64,000 nt of DNA from Planctomycetaceae bacterium (GCA_027487485.1 JAIYDN010000049.1:62001-126000), one strand, 5' to 3'. Positions 33,980-43,637 are shown, counted from the first letter of the stretch. Notes: a model not told the origin generated them from the sequence alone. Made by a program: numbers and translations.

Positions 33980-35572
33980 ATGAGCGAACTTCACCATGAA
34001 TGCGGTGTTGCAGCCATTTATCACCTTCCCATTGGCGAGGAAAGCTTGCTGTGCCCTGAAGGGGGCCGCGAAGCGATTTCTTCGCTACTGCCTCGAATGT
34101 TGCAGGACATTCAGAATCGAGGCCAATTGGCGGCCGGATTGACCAGCTTCAACCCGAACCGATCTCTCTTGCTGGATACGATGAAAGACATCGGGACCGT
34201 TAGCGAAGTCTTCAGGCTTTCGCATCGGGGCAAAAGCGAAGCCATCATGGAACACTACGCCGGTCGCGCCGCGATCGGACACGTCCGTTATGCAACCTGC
34301 GGCCAAGATGATCGCAGCTACGCACAACCCTTCGAGCGTCAACACATCCACAAAAACAAGTGGTTTAGCTTCTGTTTCAATGGTCAGCTGGCCAACTACA
34401 ACGAACTGAAGGAAAAGCTCACCGCCGAAGGGGAACATCACTTAGCAAGGGATACCGATACCGAAATCATCATGCATGAAATCGGTCGACAACTGACGAC
34501 CGGGCCGTCCGACCGAGGGTTGATCGACGTGTTTGCGGCCGCCGCCAAAAACTTCGACGGTGCCTACTCGCTAGCATTGCTTAATGCCCGTGGCGAATTG
34601 CTTTTGGCTCGCGACCCACTGGGGATTAAGCCCTTGTGTTATGCGATGGATGGTTCGTTGTTTGCGTCAGCAAGCGAAAGCGTTGCACTGCTGAATTTAG
34701 GCTTCGATCGCGAAAGTATTAAAGACGTGCCACCGGGCCACGCGGTACTTGTAACACCAACCGGAATGCGAATTGAAAAGTTCTGCGAAACGGGCTCACC
34801 GGCTCACTGCTTTTTCGAATGGGTTTACTTCGCAAACGTTGCAAGCACGCTGGATAATCGCAGCGTCTACTTGTCTCGTACTCGATTGGGTGAAGAACTG
34901 GCCCGAATCGAGCTCGCCCGAAACACCATCCCGCTTGATAACGACACGATCATCGTACCCGTTCCGGATACGAGCAAGGCAGCGGCCGATGCGATGGCGT
35001 ATCGATTGCGTATTCCCAGTCGCGAAGGACTGATTCGCAACCGATACAGTGGTCGGACCTTTATTGAAGGTGGCCGCGCACGCAAAGCGAAAGCATCGCT
35101 CAAGTACACACCTCTACGTGAAGTATTGCAAGGCAAACGCGTTATCCTGGTCGAAGATTCGATCGTTCGCTCCACCACCATGAAGGTATTGCTGAACCGA
35201 ATTCGAGAGATGGGTGGCGCGAAAGAGATTCACGTTCGAGTCGCTTGCCCGCCGATCGTTGCTCCCTGCTTTTACGGCATCGACATGTCGACCATCGGCG
35301 AGTTGTTTGCACCGCAGTTTTTAGAGAATGGCATTCTCACGGAAGAAGGACAAGACCGGATGGCCAAATTGCTGGGATGCGATTCGTTGCGTTACTTGCC
35401 AATCGATTCCATCGCCAAAGCCATTGATCTCCCATCCTCGCATCTGTGCCAAGCCTGCATCACCGGCAACTACCCTACCGATTGTGGTCAACGGCTTTAC
35501 ACCATTGCACAAGCAAACCACATTGCGGGAAGCGGTGCTTCACGCACCTACGAATTGAATCCCGTACCGTAG
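33980..35572 (+). CDS. purF: Amidophosphoribosyltransferase, Fe-S type
   Basis: First committed step of purine synthesis: PRPP plus glutamine to phosphoribosylamine. 530 residues, somewhat longer than usual. The class II glutaminase nucleophile is Cys8 in [12 protein letters not shown], implying removal of a 7-residue propeptide. Further marks are [29 protein letters not shown] and [12 protein letters not shown]. The PRTase loop is [18 protein letters not shown]. Cys277, Cys430, Cys490 and Cys493 ([21 protein letters not shown]) sit at the four positions that hold the [4Fe-4S] cluster in Bacillus PurF. The ABC permease gene starts 1 nt after its stop. Confidence 0.9.
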   Translation: MSELHHECGVAAIYHLPIGEESLLCPEGGREAISSLLPRMLQDIQNRGQLAAGLTSFNPNRSLLLDTMKDIGTVSEVFRLSHRGKSEAIMEHYAGRAAIGHVRYATCGQDDRSYAQPFERQHIHKNKWFSFCFNGQLANYNELKEKLTAEGEHHLARDTDTEIIMHEIGRQLTTGPSDRGLIDVFAAAAKNFDGAYSLALLNARGELLLARDPLGIKPLCYAMDGSLFASASESVALLNLGFDRESIKDVPPGHAVLVTPTGMRIEKFCETGSPAHCFFEWVYFANVASTLDNRSVYLSRTRLGEELARIELARNTIPLDNDTIIVPVPDTSKAAADAMAYRLRIPSREGLIRNRYSGRTFIEGGRARKAKASLKYTPLREVLQGKRVILVEDSIVRSTTMKVLLNRIREMGGAKEIHVRVACPPIVAPCFYGIDMSTIGELFAPQFLENGILTEEGQDRMAKLLGCDSLRYLPIDSIAKAIDLPSSHLCQACITGNYPTDCGQRLYTIAQANHIAGSGASRTYELNPVP

Positions 35573-35573
35573 C

Positions 35574-38500
35574 ATGCTATCGCTCGTTCTCAAGACACTT
35601 GTTCATTATCGAAGCCTGCTGCTGCCGGTGGTGTTCGGGGTCGCTGTGGCGAGCGCGGTCATCGTTGGGGCTTTGGTGGTGGGGGACAGCATGCGAGGTT
35701 CGCTTCGCTTCATCGCGATGGACCGAATCGGATCTATCGATCGGATTGTATTAGCACCGAGATGGTTTCGCGAAGACCTCGCAAAGAATCTGCAGAACCC
35801 GACCACGCCGAAAGATGACATCCATCCGGTCATTTTGGTGCAGCAAGCCATCGCAGAAAAAGAGACTGCACGTGCTAGTGAAATGGCGTTGCTGGGAGTC
35901 GACCCCAGTTTTTGGAAATTGGGCTCGATCGCTCCAAGGGTGATGCCTGGAGAGGAAGAGGTTGTTCTTAATACGACGTTGGCTGAAAAGCTGCAAGCGA
36001 GTGTGGGCGACCAAATAACACTTCGGGTCGCCAGCCAAGCTGTTGTTCCAGCGGATAGCCCGCTCGGAAAACGAGAACAGGATTCCATCGTCTTGCCTCG
36101 TTGGAAAGTGGTCGACATTATCGCAGACCAAAGCATCGCTCGTTTTTCACTGCGCAGCGACCAACGCCCCATCATGAATGCCTTCGCCAACAAAGAATCA
36201 CTTCAGAAGGCATTGGAAATACCATCGCAAATCAACGCGATTTTCGTGGCCAACCCCAAGGCGATGGAAGCACAAACTGCAATCACCCAGTCCGGGCAGC
36301 CCAAATCGCTGCTCGAAGAACTGGCCCCCAACTTGGCAGATCTTGGGATGACTTGGGAAAGAGTCACTCGATCTTTTCCTGAGGGTTCGGCCCAAAGTGT
36401 GTTTGACTACCATCAACTGACCACGGACCAAATGCTTTTGACTTCGTCCATGTCAACTCCTATTCAAAAGTCCGCAGAGAATTGTGCACCGAAACCGGTG
36501 CTAACTTACCTCGCGAACGGCACTCAAAAGCTGGACACAGATCGTCCCGTCGGGCGAAGCATCCCTTATTCCACGATCAGCTCAGTGGAATGGAGTGTTT
36601 TGAACACAATGCTGAGCCCGAGCGAAAGGTCATCCGAGCCAACCGAGAAGAACTGGGTTGTTGTCACGCAATGGATGGCCAGCGAATTGGACGTGAAGGT
36701 CGGTGATTCGATCCGAATCGATTATTTCTTGCCGGAAACGGTTGATGGGGACGAGATTGAACGATCGTGCGATTTGGTAGTAGCGGCAATCGCACCTCTC
36801 ACGAAACCATCCACGCCTTATCGTCGAAACCGAGATGCGCAATTCAATGAATCGCCGACACCCTTCAATGATCCCGCTTGGACCCCAGTTGTTCCCGGGA
36901 TCACCGATCAGGAATCCATCAGCAAATGGGACACCCCTTTCCCATTGTCGCGGAAAATCGAAACGCAGGATGATGACTACTGGAATGATCACCGGTTGAC
37001 GCCAAAGCTTTTTGTGTCGTACGAGCTAGGTACGGAGTTGTTTGGCTCGAGATTTGGCAAGGTCAGCAGTCTTCGTTTTGATGGACTCAGTTTGGAAAAG
37101 GCAGCAGACCTAGAAAAGCAGCTACAAAACGTCGCGGTGAAGGAAATGGAATCTTTGGGGTGGCGCGACATTCCCTTGCGAAAACAGCAACTGATGGCCG
37201 CAAGCGGTACGACTCCCTTTGACGCACTATTCTTGTCGCTTAGCTTTTTTGTGATTGCCGCTGCGTTGCTGTTGGTTGCCTTGCTGTTCCGATTGGCGAT
37301 TGAACAACGTTCCAACCATTGGGGACTTTTCCTAGCAAGTGGTTGGACACGAGCTTCTGTCCGACGATTGCTGCTGCTGGAAGGTGGTATTGTTTCGATC
37401 GCAGGTGCGACACTTGGGGTCGTGCTGGGACTCGGGTATGCCTATGCCATGATTGCGGGCCTAAGAACTTGGTGGATCGGCGCGATTACCGTTTCGTTCT
37501 TGGATTACTATGCGAGCTCTTTCAGCTTGTTCTTGGGCTGGTTTCTTGGTTGGCTTACGGCTCTTTTGACGATCTTTATGGCGGCTCGTCAATTGAAGCT
37601 GGTTTCGGTAGCTAGGCTTTTGAAGAATCAAATGGAAAACGAATACCGACCAACGCAAGCGAGTTCACGCTGGGCCTGGCTTGCGATCGGAACAGGCGTT
37701 TCTGGTGTCGCCATCCTGGCATGCGGCCAATTCCTGCAAGGTCAAGCGCAAGCTGGTGCATTTGTGGTTGGTGGAATGCTGTTCTTGGTGAGCGGCTTAT
37801 CATGGATTTTGAATTCTTTGCGTTCATCGAATCGAGGTTCGACGACCAAAGATCAAGGCATCATTACGGCCTCTGCCTTGGCTAGCAGCAACGCCAAGCG
37901 TGCTCCGATGCGAAGCGCTCTTGCGATCGGTCTGATTGCGATTGCGTCCTTCTTGATTTTATCGATGAGCTTGTTTCAGTCGGCTCCGACCGAAGCAGGA
38001 ACGGGCGGCTTCTTTTTCATCGGCAAATCTCCTCATGCCATCCACAAGGATCTAGGGAGCGTAACGTATCAAAAAGACATACTCGCCGAGAAGTCCTCTG
38101 CCTTGGAAGACTCTCAATTCGTGCCATTTCGAGTTCGAGGCGGCGACGACGCAAGCTGTAACAATTTGTTCCAAGCCCATCAGCCGCAGGTTCTTGGGAT
38201 TTCAAAACGTATCGATGCGATCGACCGCAATGCCAAAAACCAATCCGCTTTCGCTTGGTTCACGACCGGAAAATTTGCAAGCGGTTCAACCCCATGGCAA
38301 CTTTTGGAAGCAGATGCGGATGGGTCCAAGGATTCACCGCTTCCTGTGGTGTTGGACCAAAACACGGCATTGTGGGCGCTTCATTTGGGCGGATATGTAG
38401 GCGAAAGGTTTGCGTATTCTTTTGATGATCGCGAAGTCCATTTTGAGACTGTGGGCGTTTTGCAAAATACGATTCTTCAAGGAAGCCTGATTATCGGCGA

Positions 38501-39077
38501 ATCCAACTTTGAACGCGTTTTCCCGAGCGTGACTGGTTTTCGCATGTTCTTGGTCAAAGTGAACATGCCCGATGGACCTGAGAAACTGGAGAAAGCGTCC
38601 AAGTTACGGATGGTGGCTGAAGAAGGTTGGTCCGAAGCGGGCCTCAGCTTAGCTCGAAGCGATGACGTTCTGAAGCAAATGCTGGCAGTTCAAAACACTT
38701 ACCTGGGGGCATTTCAAGTGCTTGGCGCGATCGGCTTGTTGCTGGGAACCATCGGACTAGGGGTTGCGCAGTTGCGTAGCGCCATCGAACGCCGTGGAGA
38801 GCTTGCGACAATGCGAGCAATCGGATTTACGAAGTCGCGGTTGATTTGGCTTCTGACTCTCGAGAATGCATGGCAACTGTTCCGTGGAATTGGAATCGGA
38901 GTTGGCTCGGCGGCCTTAGCGACCTTGCCTGCCATCCTGAATGGACAACCCTTCGCTGGTCTTGCTTGGCCAGCCACCATGCTTGGGCTTGTCATCGTTT
39001 CCGGATTGGTTTGCAGCGTAGCTGCAGCGTGGACAGCCATGCGATGGCCACTGCTTCAATCACTAAGAGCAACCTAG
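35574..39077 (+). CDS. Large FtsX/MacB-type ABC transporter permease
   Basis: 1167 residues. An N-terminal helix (LLLPVVFGVAVASAVIVGAL) is followed by a long extracytoplasmic region (about 45-545), then an FtsX block of several helices (about 550-690: LSFFVIAAALLLVALLF, TLGVVLGLGYAYAMI, SLFLGWFLGWLTALLTIFMA), two further helices, a second extracytoplasmic region (about 800-1010) and the C-terminal FtsX block with MRAIGFTKSRLIWLLTLENA. This duplicated layout fits lipoprotein/macrolide-type (type VII ABC) permeases. No ATPase gene adjoins it. It starts 1 nt after purF, so the two are probably co-transcribed although functionally unrelated. Confidence 0.85.
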   Translation: MLSLVLKTLVHYRSLLLPVVFGVAVASAVIVGALVVGDSMRGSLRFIAMDRIGSIDRIVLAPRWFREDLAKNLQNPTTPKDDIHPVILVQQAIAEKETARASEMALLGVDPSFWKLGSIAPRVMPGEEEVVLNTTLAEKLQASVGDQITLRVASQAVVPADSPLGKREQDSIVLPRWKVVDIIADQSIARFSLRSDQRPIMNAFANKESLQKALEIPSQINAIFVANPKAMEAQTAITQSGQPKSLLEELAPNLADLGMTWERVTRSFPEGSAQSVFDYHQLTTDQMLLTSSMSTPIQKSAENCAPKPVLTYLANGTQKLDTDRPVGRSIPYSTISSVEWSVLNTMLSPSERSSEPTEKNWVVVTQWMASELDVKVGDSIRIDYFLPETVDGDEIERSCDLVVAAIAPLTKPSTPYRRNRDAQFNESPTPFNDPAWTPVVPGITDQESISKWDTPFPLSRKIETQDDDYWNDHRLTPKLFVSYELGTELFGSRFGKVSSLRFDGLSLEKAADLEKQLQNVAVKEMESLGWRDIPLRKQQLMAASGTTPFDALFLSLSFFVIAAALLLVALLFRLAIEQRSNHWGLFLASGWTRASVRRLLLLEGGIVSIAGATLGVVLGLGYAYAMIAGLRTWWIGAITVSFLDYYASSFSLFLGWFLGWLTALLTIFMAARQLKLVSVARLLKNQMENEYRPTQASSRWAWLAIGTGVSGVAILACGQFLQGQAQAGAFVVGGMLFLVSGLSWILNSLRSSNRGSTTKDQGIITASALASSNAKRAPMRSALAIGLIAIASFLILSMSLFQSAPTEAGTGGFFFIGKSPHAIHKDLGSVTYQKDILAEKSSALEDSQFVPFRVRGGDDASCNNLFQAHQPQVLGISKRIDAIDRNAKNQSAFAWFTTGKFASGSTPWQLLEADADGSKDSPLPVVLDQNTALWALHLGGYVGERFAYSFDDREVHFETVGVLQNTILQGSLIIGESNFERVFPSVTGFRMFLVKVNMPDGPEKLEKASKLRMVAEEGWSEAGLSLARSDDVLKQMLAVQNTYLGAFQVLGAIGLLLGTIGLGVAQLRSAIERRGELATMRAIGFTKSRLIWLLTLENAWQLFRGIGIGVGSAALATLPAILNGQPFAGLAWPATMLGLVIVSGLVCSVAAAWTAMRWPLLQSLRAT

Positions 39078-39080
39078 AGC

Positions 39081-39458
39081 ATGTCCAGCGACTTGAATCC
39101 CTACGAAGCAACTTCGGTTTCAAGCCGTGCAGAATCCAAGAAAACGCCGGAAGCGGTACGACGCGCTCGGTTTGCTATTTCCATGTGGGTGTGCGGTGTT
39201 TCTGGGGTCGCCTTTATGCCGAGCTTGGCACAACCCGTGGCTTGGGGAGACCAAGTTGTTCCCTTCAGCATGCACCTGGCTTGGTTGGGCTCCTTTTGTT
39301 GCAGTGTTGCGTCGATCCTATCCGCGTGTTTCTTGTTCTCGTTGCCTCGGATCATGGACAAGATCGGTGCAATTTTTTGTATTCTGCTAGTGGGCTTCTG
39401 GCCCTGCATGTTTGCGATTCAATGGTGGCTATACTTTGCCTTGGCTGGGCGCTCTTAG
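39081..39458 (+). CDS. Small membrane protein with NPYEA N-terminus (125 aa)
   Basis: It starts 3 nt after the permease stop, so it is in the same transcript. MSSDLNPYEATSVSSRAE is the kind of short NPY-motif leader seen on many planctomycete membrane proteins. It is followed by hydrophobic segments at about 30-48, 62-84 and 92-118. The predicted topology is three membrane helices with a cytoplasmic N-terminus. Function unknown; an accessory role to the permease is only suggested by position. It converges on the hybrid kinase gene with 21 nt between stops. Confidence 0.75.
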   Translation: MSSDLNPYEATSVSSRAESKKTPEAVRRARFAISMWVCGVSGVAFMPSLAQPVAWGDQVVPFSMHLAWLGSFCCSVASILSACFLFSLPRIMDKIGAIFCILLVGFWPCMFAIQWWLYFALAGRS

Positions 39459-39479
39459 GATTCGTTTTTATTCTCCCAC

Positions 39480-42400
39480 CTAAGGAGTTTCCGTGGGCCT
39501 TAGCAGCCATTTTTGGCACACAGCCAAAAGCGTTGCCCTACCGATGGGTTTACTTTCATAATCATCGCAACCTGCTTGCACGCACTTTTGACGATCTTCG
39601 GCTAAGGCATGAGCGGTCAACGCCACGATCGGAATACCCATACCTCGCGCACGTAGGGTTTGGGTCAGTTGATATCCATCCATTTCAGGCATTTGAATGT
39701 CGGTCAGCAAAAGGTCGAACGGCTGTCCGATGGCAATCGCGTTGTCGATCATTTCCAGTGCAATTCGTCCGTTCTCCGCTACATCTACCGTGGCACCTGC
39801 CTTGCGCAAATGAAAAGTAATCAGTTTTTGGTTGTCGATGCCATCTTCCGCCAACAAGATGCGACCGGCCAGTTTTGTCGGGACTTGCGCCGTTTGCTTG
39901 GGCTCGATTGTTTGGGCTGATTCGTTTTGATCAATCCAACAGGCACCTTCAGGCAACTCCACCGGAACCGACAGTCGGAAACACGAGCCCTTACCGACAT
40001 GGGAATGGATGAGCGTCACATCACCTCCCATGAGATTGGCTAAACGCTTGCTGATATGCAACCCGAGCCCGGTTCCACCATGCGTTCGAGTCACAGTATT
40101 GTCAGCTTGTCCAAACGGTTGAAACAGTCGTTCGATTTTGTCAGCCCGAATACCACTTCCTGTATCCGCAACGTGGATTTCCAACCGCGGTTTTGATTCG
40201 GTATCATTCATGGAAATCGACAAAGATACCATTCCTTCCTCGGTAAATTTGATGGCGTTGCCAAGTAAGTTCCAAAGAATCTGTCGCAATCGGCTTGGGT
40301 CGCAGTAGATTCGAGTGGGGACGTGTGTTTGGTAGGTCAGGGTCAATTCAAGCCCCTTGCCTGTTGCGGTGTGTTGAACTAATCCTTTGACATCGCGCAA
40401 CAAGTCGATAAGTGAAGTTTCAATGCTCTCGCAGGTCACCATATCGGCCTCGATCTTGGACAGATCGAGAATATCGTTGATGATTGCCAAAAGATGTTTT
40501 CCTGCATTGGAAATCGTGTCGATGGTTTGAACTCGATGAATTTGGCTCTCTGACTGCTCGCTGGTGATTGCAGCCAACGCGATCTGTTTTTCTTCATCGC
40601 GAAGCACTTCCGTGAATCCAAGAATCGCAGTCAGTGGTGTTCGGATTTCGTGACTCATGTTGGCCAAGAACTCGCTTTTGGCACGATTGGCAACTTCCGC
40701 CTGCTTGCGAGCAATTTTCAGGGCTTCTTCTCGTTCGATTTCTTCGGTTACATCCGTAACGGTTCCATACAACTCAATCACGCTTCCGGCTTCATCGCGT
40801 ATCGCTCGACCTTCGCAACGGACAAATCGAAATCCGTTTAAATGATGCCTGATTCGCCGTACCAAGGAATAAGGGGTGCCTGATTGCTTCGTTTCAAGAA
40901 ACGCGGCATTAAGCATAGGAACGTCTTCGGGATGAAACTCCGCAAACACTTCAGGATACGGCAATGCCCCCAATTCTTCCGGTCGGCCAAAGAGGGTGAA
41001 GAGTTGTTTGGACCAATGCGTTTGCCCAGTAGCAACATCGAACGACCAATTGCCTGTTCTCGCGACCGCCTGCGCCTGTTCAAGCTTCTCTTTGGCAATT
41101 TGCAATTCAAACTCGACCTGTTTTCGATCCGTGATATCTCTGATATATCCATGCCAAAGAATGGAGCCATCTTCTTCGCGTTCAGGAATCGAGTTGCCGG
41201 AAATCCAGTGTATTGATCCATCAGGCTGAATAATCCGAAACTCAAGGCTCCAAGGAGTCAGTTGTTCGGCTGATTGACGAATCGATTCGAGAAAGGCTTC
41301 ATGATCTTCAAAGTGCCTTTTCGCAAAAGCATTGTTTGGATTCTTCTCAAAATAATCTTTGTCTAGCCCAAGGATGCTCGTCAGCTTTTCACTCCAGTAA
41401 GGAAAGCATGTCGTACCATCAGGTTTCCAACGAAACTGGTAGAGAGCGCCTGGCAAGCGGCTGGCCAATTTCTGGAGACGAGTCAGCGCCTCTTCTCTGT
41501 CCGCCTCGGCTTTCTTGCGAGCGGTAATGTCGAGTCCAACGATGACGAATCCCTGTACTGCTCCATTTTCATCCAAATCAGGAACAAAGTGGACCAATCC
41601 GATCTCGGCTTCGCCAGAGGGATATTGGATCTTGGTTTCGAAAGATACAGGTTCCCCCGCCAAAGCCCGCTCAATGAATGGTTCTGCAGCTTGATAAGTG
41701 CTTAATGGAACGACTTCGGAAATTGTTTTCCCGATGATTTGTTCAGCTGGAATACCTAAAAAGCGAGAATAAAAATCGTTAACGAATAAGTACCGAAGGT
41801 TTTTATCTACACGAGAAACTGGTCCGGGAACATTATTGGCAATCAACCTCAGCTCGCGCTCATTCTGTTGCAAAGCCTTCTCAGCTTTTTTGCGCTCGGT
41901 AATATTCACTCCGGCAATGATAAAGCCTTGAACATTCTCCTCTTCGTCGAACTCTGGGACGTAGTACATCAGCGTGAATTGCTCTTCGTCAGTCCACGTC
42001 CGAGAATTCGTTTCAAAGGTGGCTCGCTCACCGCTCAATACTTTAGCGATTTGAGGCACCACTTGTCGGTAAAGTTCTGGTGGTAACACTTCCTCCATCG
42101 TTTTGCCGAGGATCTCGGATCGCTGCTTGCCGAAGATGCTCTGATACCTATCGTTGACGAATAGGTAACGCAGATTTCGATCGACTCGCGACAGAGGCCC
42201 TGGGACATTGTTGGTGACCAATCTCAATTGGTTTTCACTTTTCGCAATCGCTTGTTCAGCCTCTTTGCGATCGGAAATCGATGAGATGATGCCGACCATC
42301 CGAATGGGGCTGCCGTCGTCGTCCCGTTCGACAACCTTGCCACGATCAAGGAACCACTGATAAATGCCGGCTTTGGTACGCAGCCTTACTTCGCATTGCT

Positions 42401-42836
42401 TGACGGGGGTACGACCGGCGACATGGTCTTGCATCGTCTTTTCAACGAGAGCAATATCTTCAGAATGTACGAGGGAAAAGAAGAAATCCACGCTGCCGGG
42501 AACTTCACGGGGTTCATAGCCCAACAGGCGACACCAATGTTCGCTGTAATCGACTTTGTCTTCGAGGACTTTCCAAATCCACACGCCATCCTGCGTCGCA
42601 TCAAGCACTTCATCGAATCGCTTTTCGCACCTCTTCTTTTCTTGTTCGAGATGAGCATTCTCGAGCTCCAATCGCATGAGCTCCAATTCCATCTCAATCA
42701 GCTTGCGCCCCAAAACGGAGACTTCGGCTGAGTCGTGCCATTCTAGCGCACGCTCCCCTAGCCTTTTCTCTAATCGCTTCTTGGCAAGCCTTTCTCGGTC
42801 ATCTGGCGATGAAGGCAAGATTTCTTGGGCGCTCAT
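39480..42836 (-). CDS. Five-PAS hybrid sensor histidine kinase
   Basis: 1118 residues, no membrane segment, so a cytoplasmic sensor. An N-terminal coiled coil (about 5-70, ERLAKKRLEKRLGERALEW) precedes five PAS/PAC units at roughly 70-190, 200-320, 325-450, 455-585 and 595-715; units two and three are close tandem paralogues (NNVPGPLSRVDRNLRYLFVN versus NNVPGPVSRVDKNLRYLFVN). HisKA follows with FLANMSHEIRTPLTAIL, then HATPase with NLLGNAIKFTEEG, ADTGSGI and GTGLGLHISK, and a C-terminal receiver with LLLTDIQMPEMDG. An external response regulator or Hpt partner is not in the window. Upstream of its start lies a truncated copy of the neighbouring redoxin gene. Confidence 0.95.
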   Translation of the reverse strand: MSAQEILPSSPDDRERLAKKRLEKRLGERALEWHDSAEVSVLGRKLIEMELELMRLELENAHLEQEKKRCEKRFDEVLDATQDGVWIWKVLEDKVDYSEHWCRLLGYEPREVPGSVDFFFSLVHSEDIALVEKTMQDHVAGRTPVKQCEVRLRTKAGIYQWFLDRGKVVERDDDGSPIRMVGIISSISDRKEAEQAIAKSENQLRLVTNNVPGPLSRVDRNLRYLFVNDRYQSIFGKQRSEILGKTMEEVLPPELYRQVVPQIAKVLSGERATFETNSRTWTDEEQFTLMYYVPEFDEEENVQGFIIAGVNITERKKAEKALQQNERELRLIANNVPGPVSRVDKNLRYLFVNDFYSRFLGIPAEQIIGKTISEVVPLSTYQAAEPFIERALAGEPVSFETKIQYPSGEAEIGLVHFVPDLDENGAVQGFVIVGLDITARKKAEADREEALTRLQKLASRLPGALYQFRWKPDGTTCFPYWSEKLTSILGLDKDYFEKNPNNAFAKRHFEDHEAFLESIRQSAEQLTPWSLEFRIIQPDGSIHWISGNSIPEREEDGSILWHGYIRDITDRKQVEFELQIAKEKLEQAQAVARTGNWSFDVATGQTHWSKQLFTLFGRPEELGALPYPEVFAEFHPEDVPMLNAAFLETKQSGTPYSLVRRIRHHLNGFRFVRCEGRAIRDEAGSVIELYGTVTDVTEEIEREEALKIARKQAEVANRAKSEFLANMSHEIRTPLTAILGFTEVLRDEEKQIALAAITSEQSESQIHRVQTIDTISNAGKHLLAIINDILDLSKIEADMVTCESIETSLIDLLRDVKGLVQHTATGKGLELTLTYQTHVPTRIYCDPSRLRQILWNLLGNAIKFTEEGMVSLSISMNDTESKPRLEIHVADTGSGIRADKIERLFQPFGQADNTVTRTHGGTGLGLHISKRLANLMGGDVTLIHSHVGKGSCFRLSVPVELPEGACWIDQNESAQTIEPKQTAQVPTKLAGRILLAEDGIDNQKLITFHLRKAGATVDVAENGRIALEMIDNAIAIGQPFDLLLTDIQMPEMDGYQLTQTLRARGMGIPIVALTAHALAEDRQKCVQAGCDDYESKPIGRATLLAVCQKWLLRPTETP

Positions 42837-42931
42837 GGAAGTCCTTCAACATGGTTTCCTACTTTCGATGCTGCTTAGGGTGCATTGGACTTCGTGGCGA
42901 TCGAGTTTGCAATCATGGATGCGAAAATCGT
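42837..42931. other. Upstream region of the hybrid kinase
   Basis: About 95 nt between the hybrid kinase start and the displaced redoxin fragment. It includes most of the 53-bp direct repeat at 42883. I see no clear promoter boxes. Confidence 0.4.
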
Positions 42932-42935
42932 AGCC
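42883..42935. repeat. 53-bp direct repeat, copy 1 (truncated micro-ORF repeat)
   Basis: Differs at 3 of 53 positions from 43787-43839. On the minus strand it reads ATIFASMIANSIA and then stops, a damaged version of the open 29-codon frame in copy 2. It abuts the redoxin fragment directly (shared AGCC at the joint), so one of them interrupts the other. Confidence 0.85.
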
Positions 42936-43023
42936 GGTTTGGCATTCAGCTGTTAACGACGGCCACCATGTCGTCCACACCATCGATCAAAAACGGCAAA
43001 TCGAGCTCAAGATACTTTTGACA
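42932..43023 (-). pseudogene. Displaced internal fragment of the EF-hand/redoxin gene
   Basis: 92 nt that match 44125-44216 of the neighbouring deiodinase-like gene with 15 mismatches (84%) and no indel. The translation follows LELDLPFLIDGVDD, but an in-frame TGA replaces a glycine codon, so it is not functional. It lacks the parent's last 109 nt; the 53-bp repeat sits where they would be. It lies about 95 nt upstream of the hybrid kinase start, on the same strand as both neighbours. Confidence 0.85.
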
Positions 43024-43121
43024 CTTAAAACCGGGGGCACCCACCTTTCAGACATGAAGAACCCCAAATGGACATTCGTAATAGAGAACAACGCTTTCGG
43101 TCGTACTGATGTCTGAGCGAG

Positions 43122-43160
43122 AGCCCTCACCCCCAGCCCCTCTCCCAGAGGGAGAGGGGA
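43122..43160. repeat. CCCTCACCCC-type hairpin repeat
   Basis: GCCCTCACCCCCAG is followed by the perfect 10-bp stem CCCCTCTCCC-AGA-GGGAGAGGGG (43137-43159). From general knowledge this composite (CCCTCACCCC spacer plus CCCTCTCCC palindrome) recurs in intergenic DNA of many unrelated bacteria. No T-tract follows in either direction. Confidence 0.8.
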
Positions 43161-43189
43161 GCAAAGAATATAGATTACTAGTTGTATTG

Positions 43190-43228
43190 GGCGAAGCAAA
43201 AACGTTCGCGTCTGCATTTTGCTTCGCC
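43190..43228. repeat. Perfect 12-bp inverted repeat
   Basis: GGCGAAGCAAAA and TTTTGCTTCGCC pair without mismatch around a 15-nt loop. The A/T inner ends make it look terminator-like only if transcription stopped inside the loop, so I class it with the other intergenic hairpins of this zone. Confidence 0.75.
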
Positions 43229-43261
43229 AGCAGTAATTGCCCGACTGCGATTATGGAAAAA

Positions 43262-43566
43262 AGGACACAGCATTGATTCAGGTGGGTAGTTGCAAGTTGA
43301 AGTAGAATTTGGATTTCTCCTTCTGAAGCGAAATGTCCAGCGAGAAGTGGATGGGTAAAAGCATCGGTTCCACATCGTCAATCATCGCAGTGCGTTGTGG
43401 TGGTATCCTTCGGTGAATCTGTATCCTGACAAGGATAAAAGCCTGTAGCCGGTGGTTGAGCGTCAGCGACACCACCGGAATCATGCACCACGAACATGAG
43501 CATCCTGAGAGGATGCAAGCAATGTGGTTTCGATGTAGATCGTAGTGACTAGCGTTTTACTGCTGG
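43262..43566. repeat. About 300-bp composite repeat block, copy 1
   Basis: Matches 47796-48093 over its whole length with scattered changes and a few small indels. It contains, in order, the palindrome TATCCTGACAAGGATA (43422-43437), a GTAG-headed REP-like element (43445-43478) and the palindrome GCATCCTGAGAGGATGC (43500-43516). The minus strand also has an open frame of 68 codons (43278-43484) whose counterpart is open in copy 2. After the shared CTGCTGG the two copies join different hairpin elements. Confidence 0.9.
43445..43478 (+). repeat. GTAG-headed REP-like element, forward
   Basis: GTAG, then CCGGTGGT, a 14-nt centre TGAGCGTCAGCGAC, then ACCACCGG. The arms pair perfectly over 8 bp. 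With the inverted copy at 43604 it forms a head-to-head pair like the BIMEs of enterobacteria. Confidence 0.85.
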
Positions 43567-43582
43567 CACCCCACCGGGGTGC
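43566..43582. repeat. Palindrome GCACCCC-ACC-GGGGTGC
   Basis: Perfect 7-bp stem with a three-base loop between the forward and inverted REP-like elements. It begins at the point where block copy 1 diverges from copy 2. Confidence 0.75.
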
Positions 43583-43603
43583 TGAGAGTGAACGGACGTA
43601 TAA

Positions 43604-43637
43604 CCGGCGGTGTCGCTGACGCTCAACCGCCGGCTAC
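43604..43637 (-). repeat. GTAG-headed REP-like element, inverted
   Basis: On the minus strand it reads GTAG, CCGGCGGT, TGAGCGTCAGCGAC, ACCGCCGG. Relative to the forward element one base pair of the stem changes from T-A to C-G on both sides, a compensatory substitution, while the centre and the GTAG head are identical. Confidence 0.85.

Noticed and set aside
38846-39820. A 324-codon plus-strand frame across the end of the permease, the small membrane protein and the hybrid kinase
   Set aside because: It overlaps three supported genes in other frames and has no recognisable domain.
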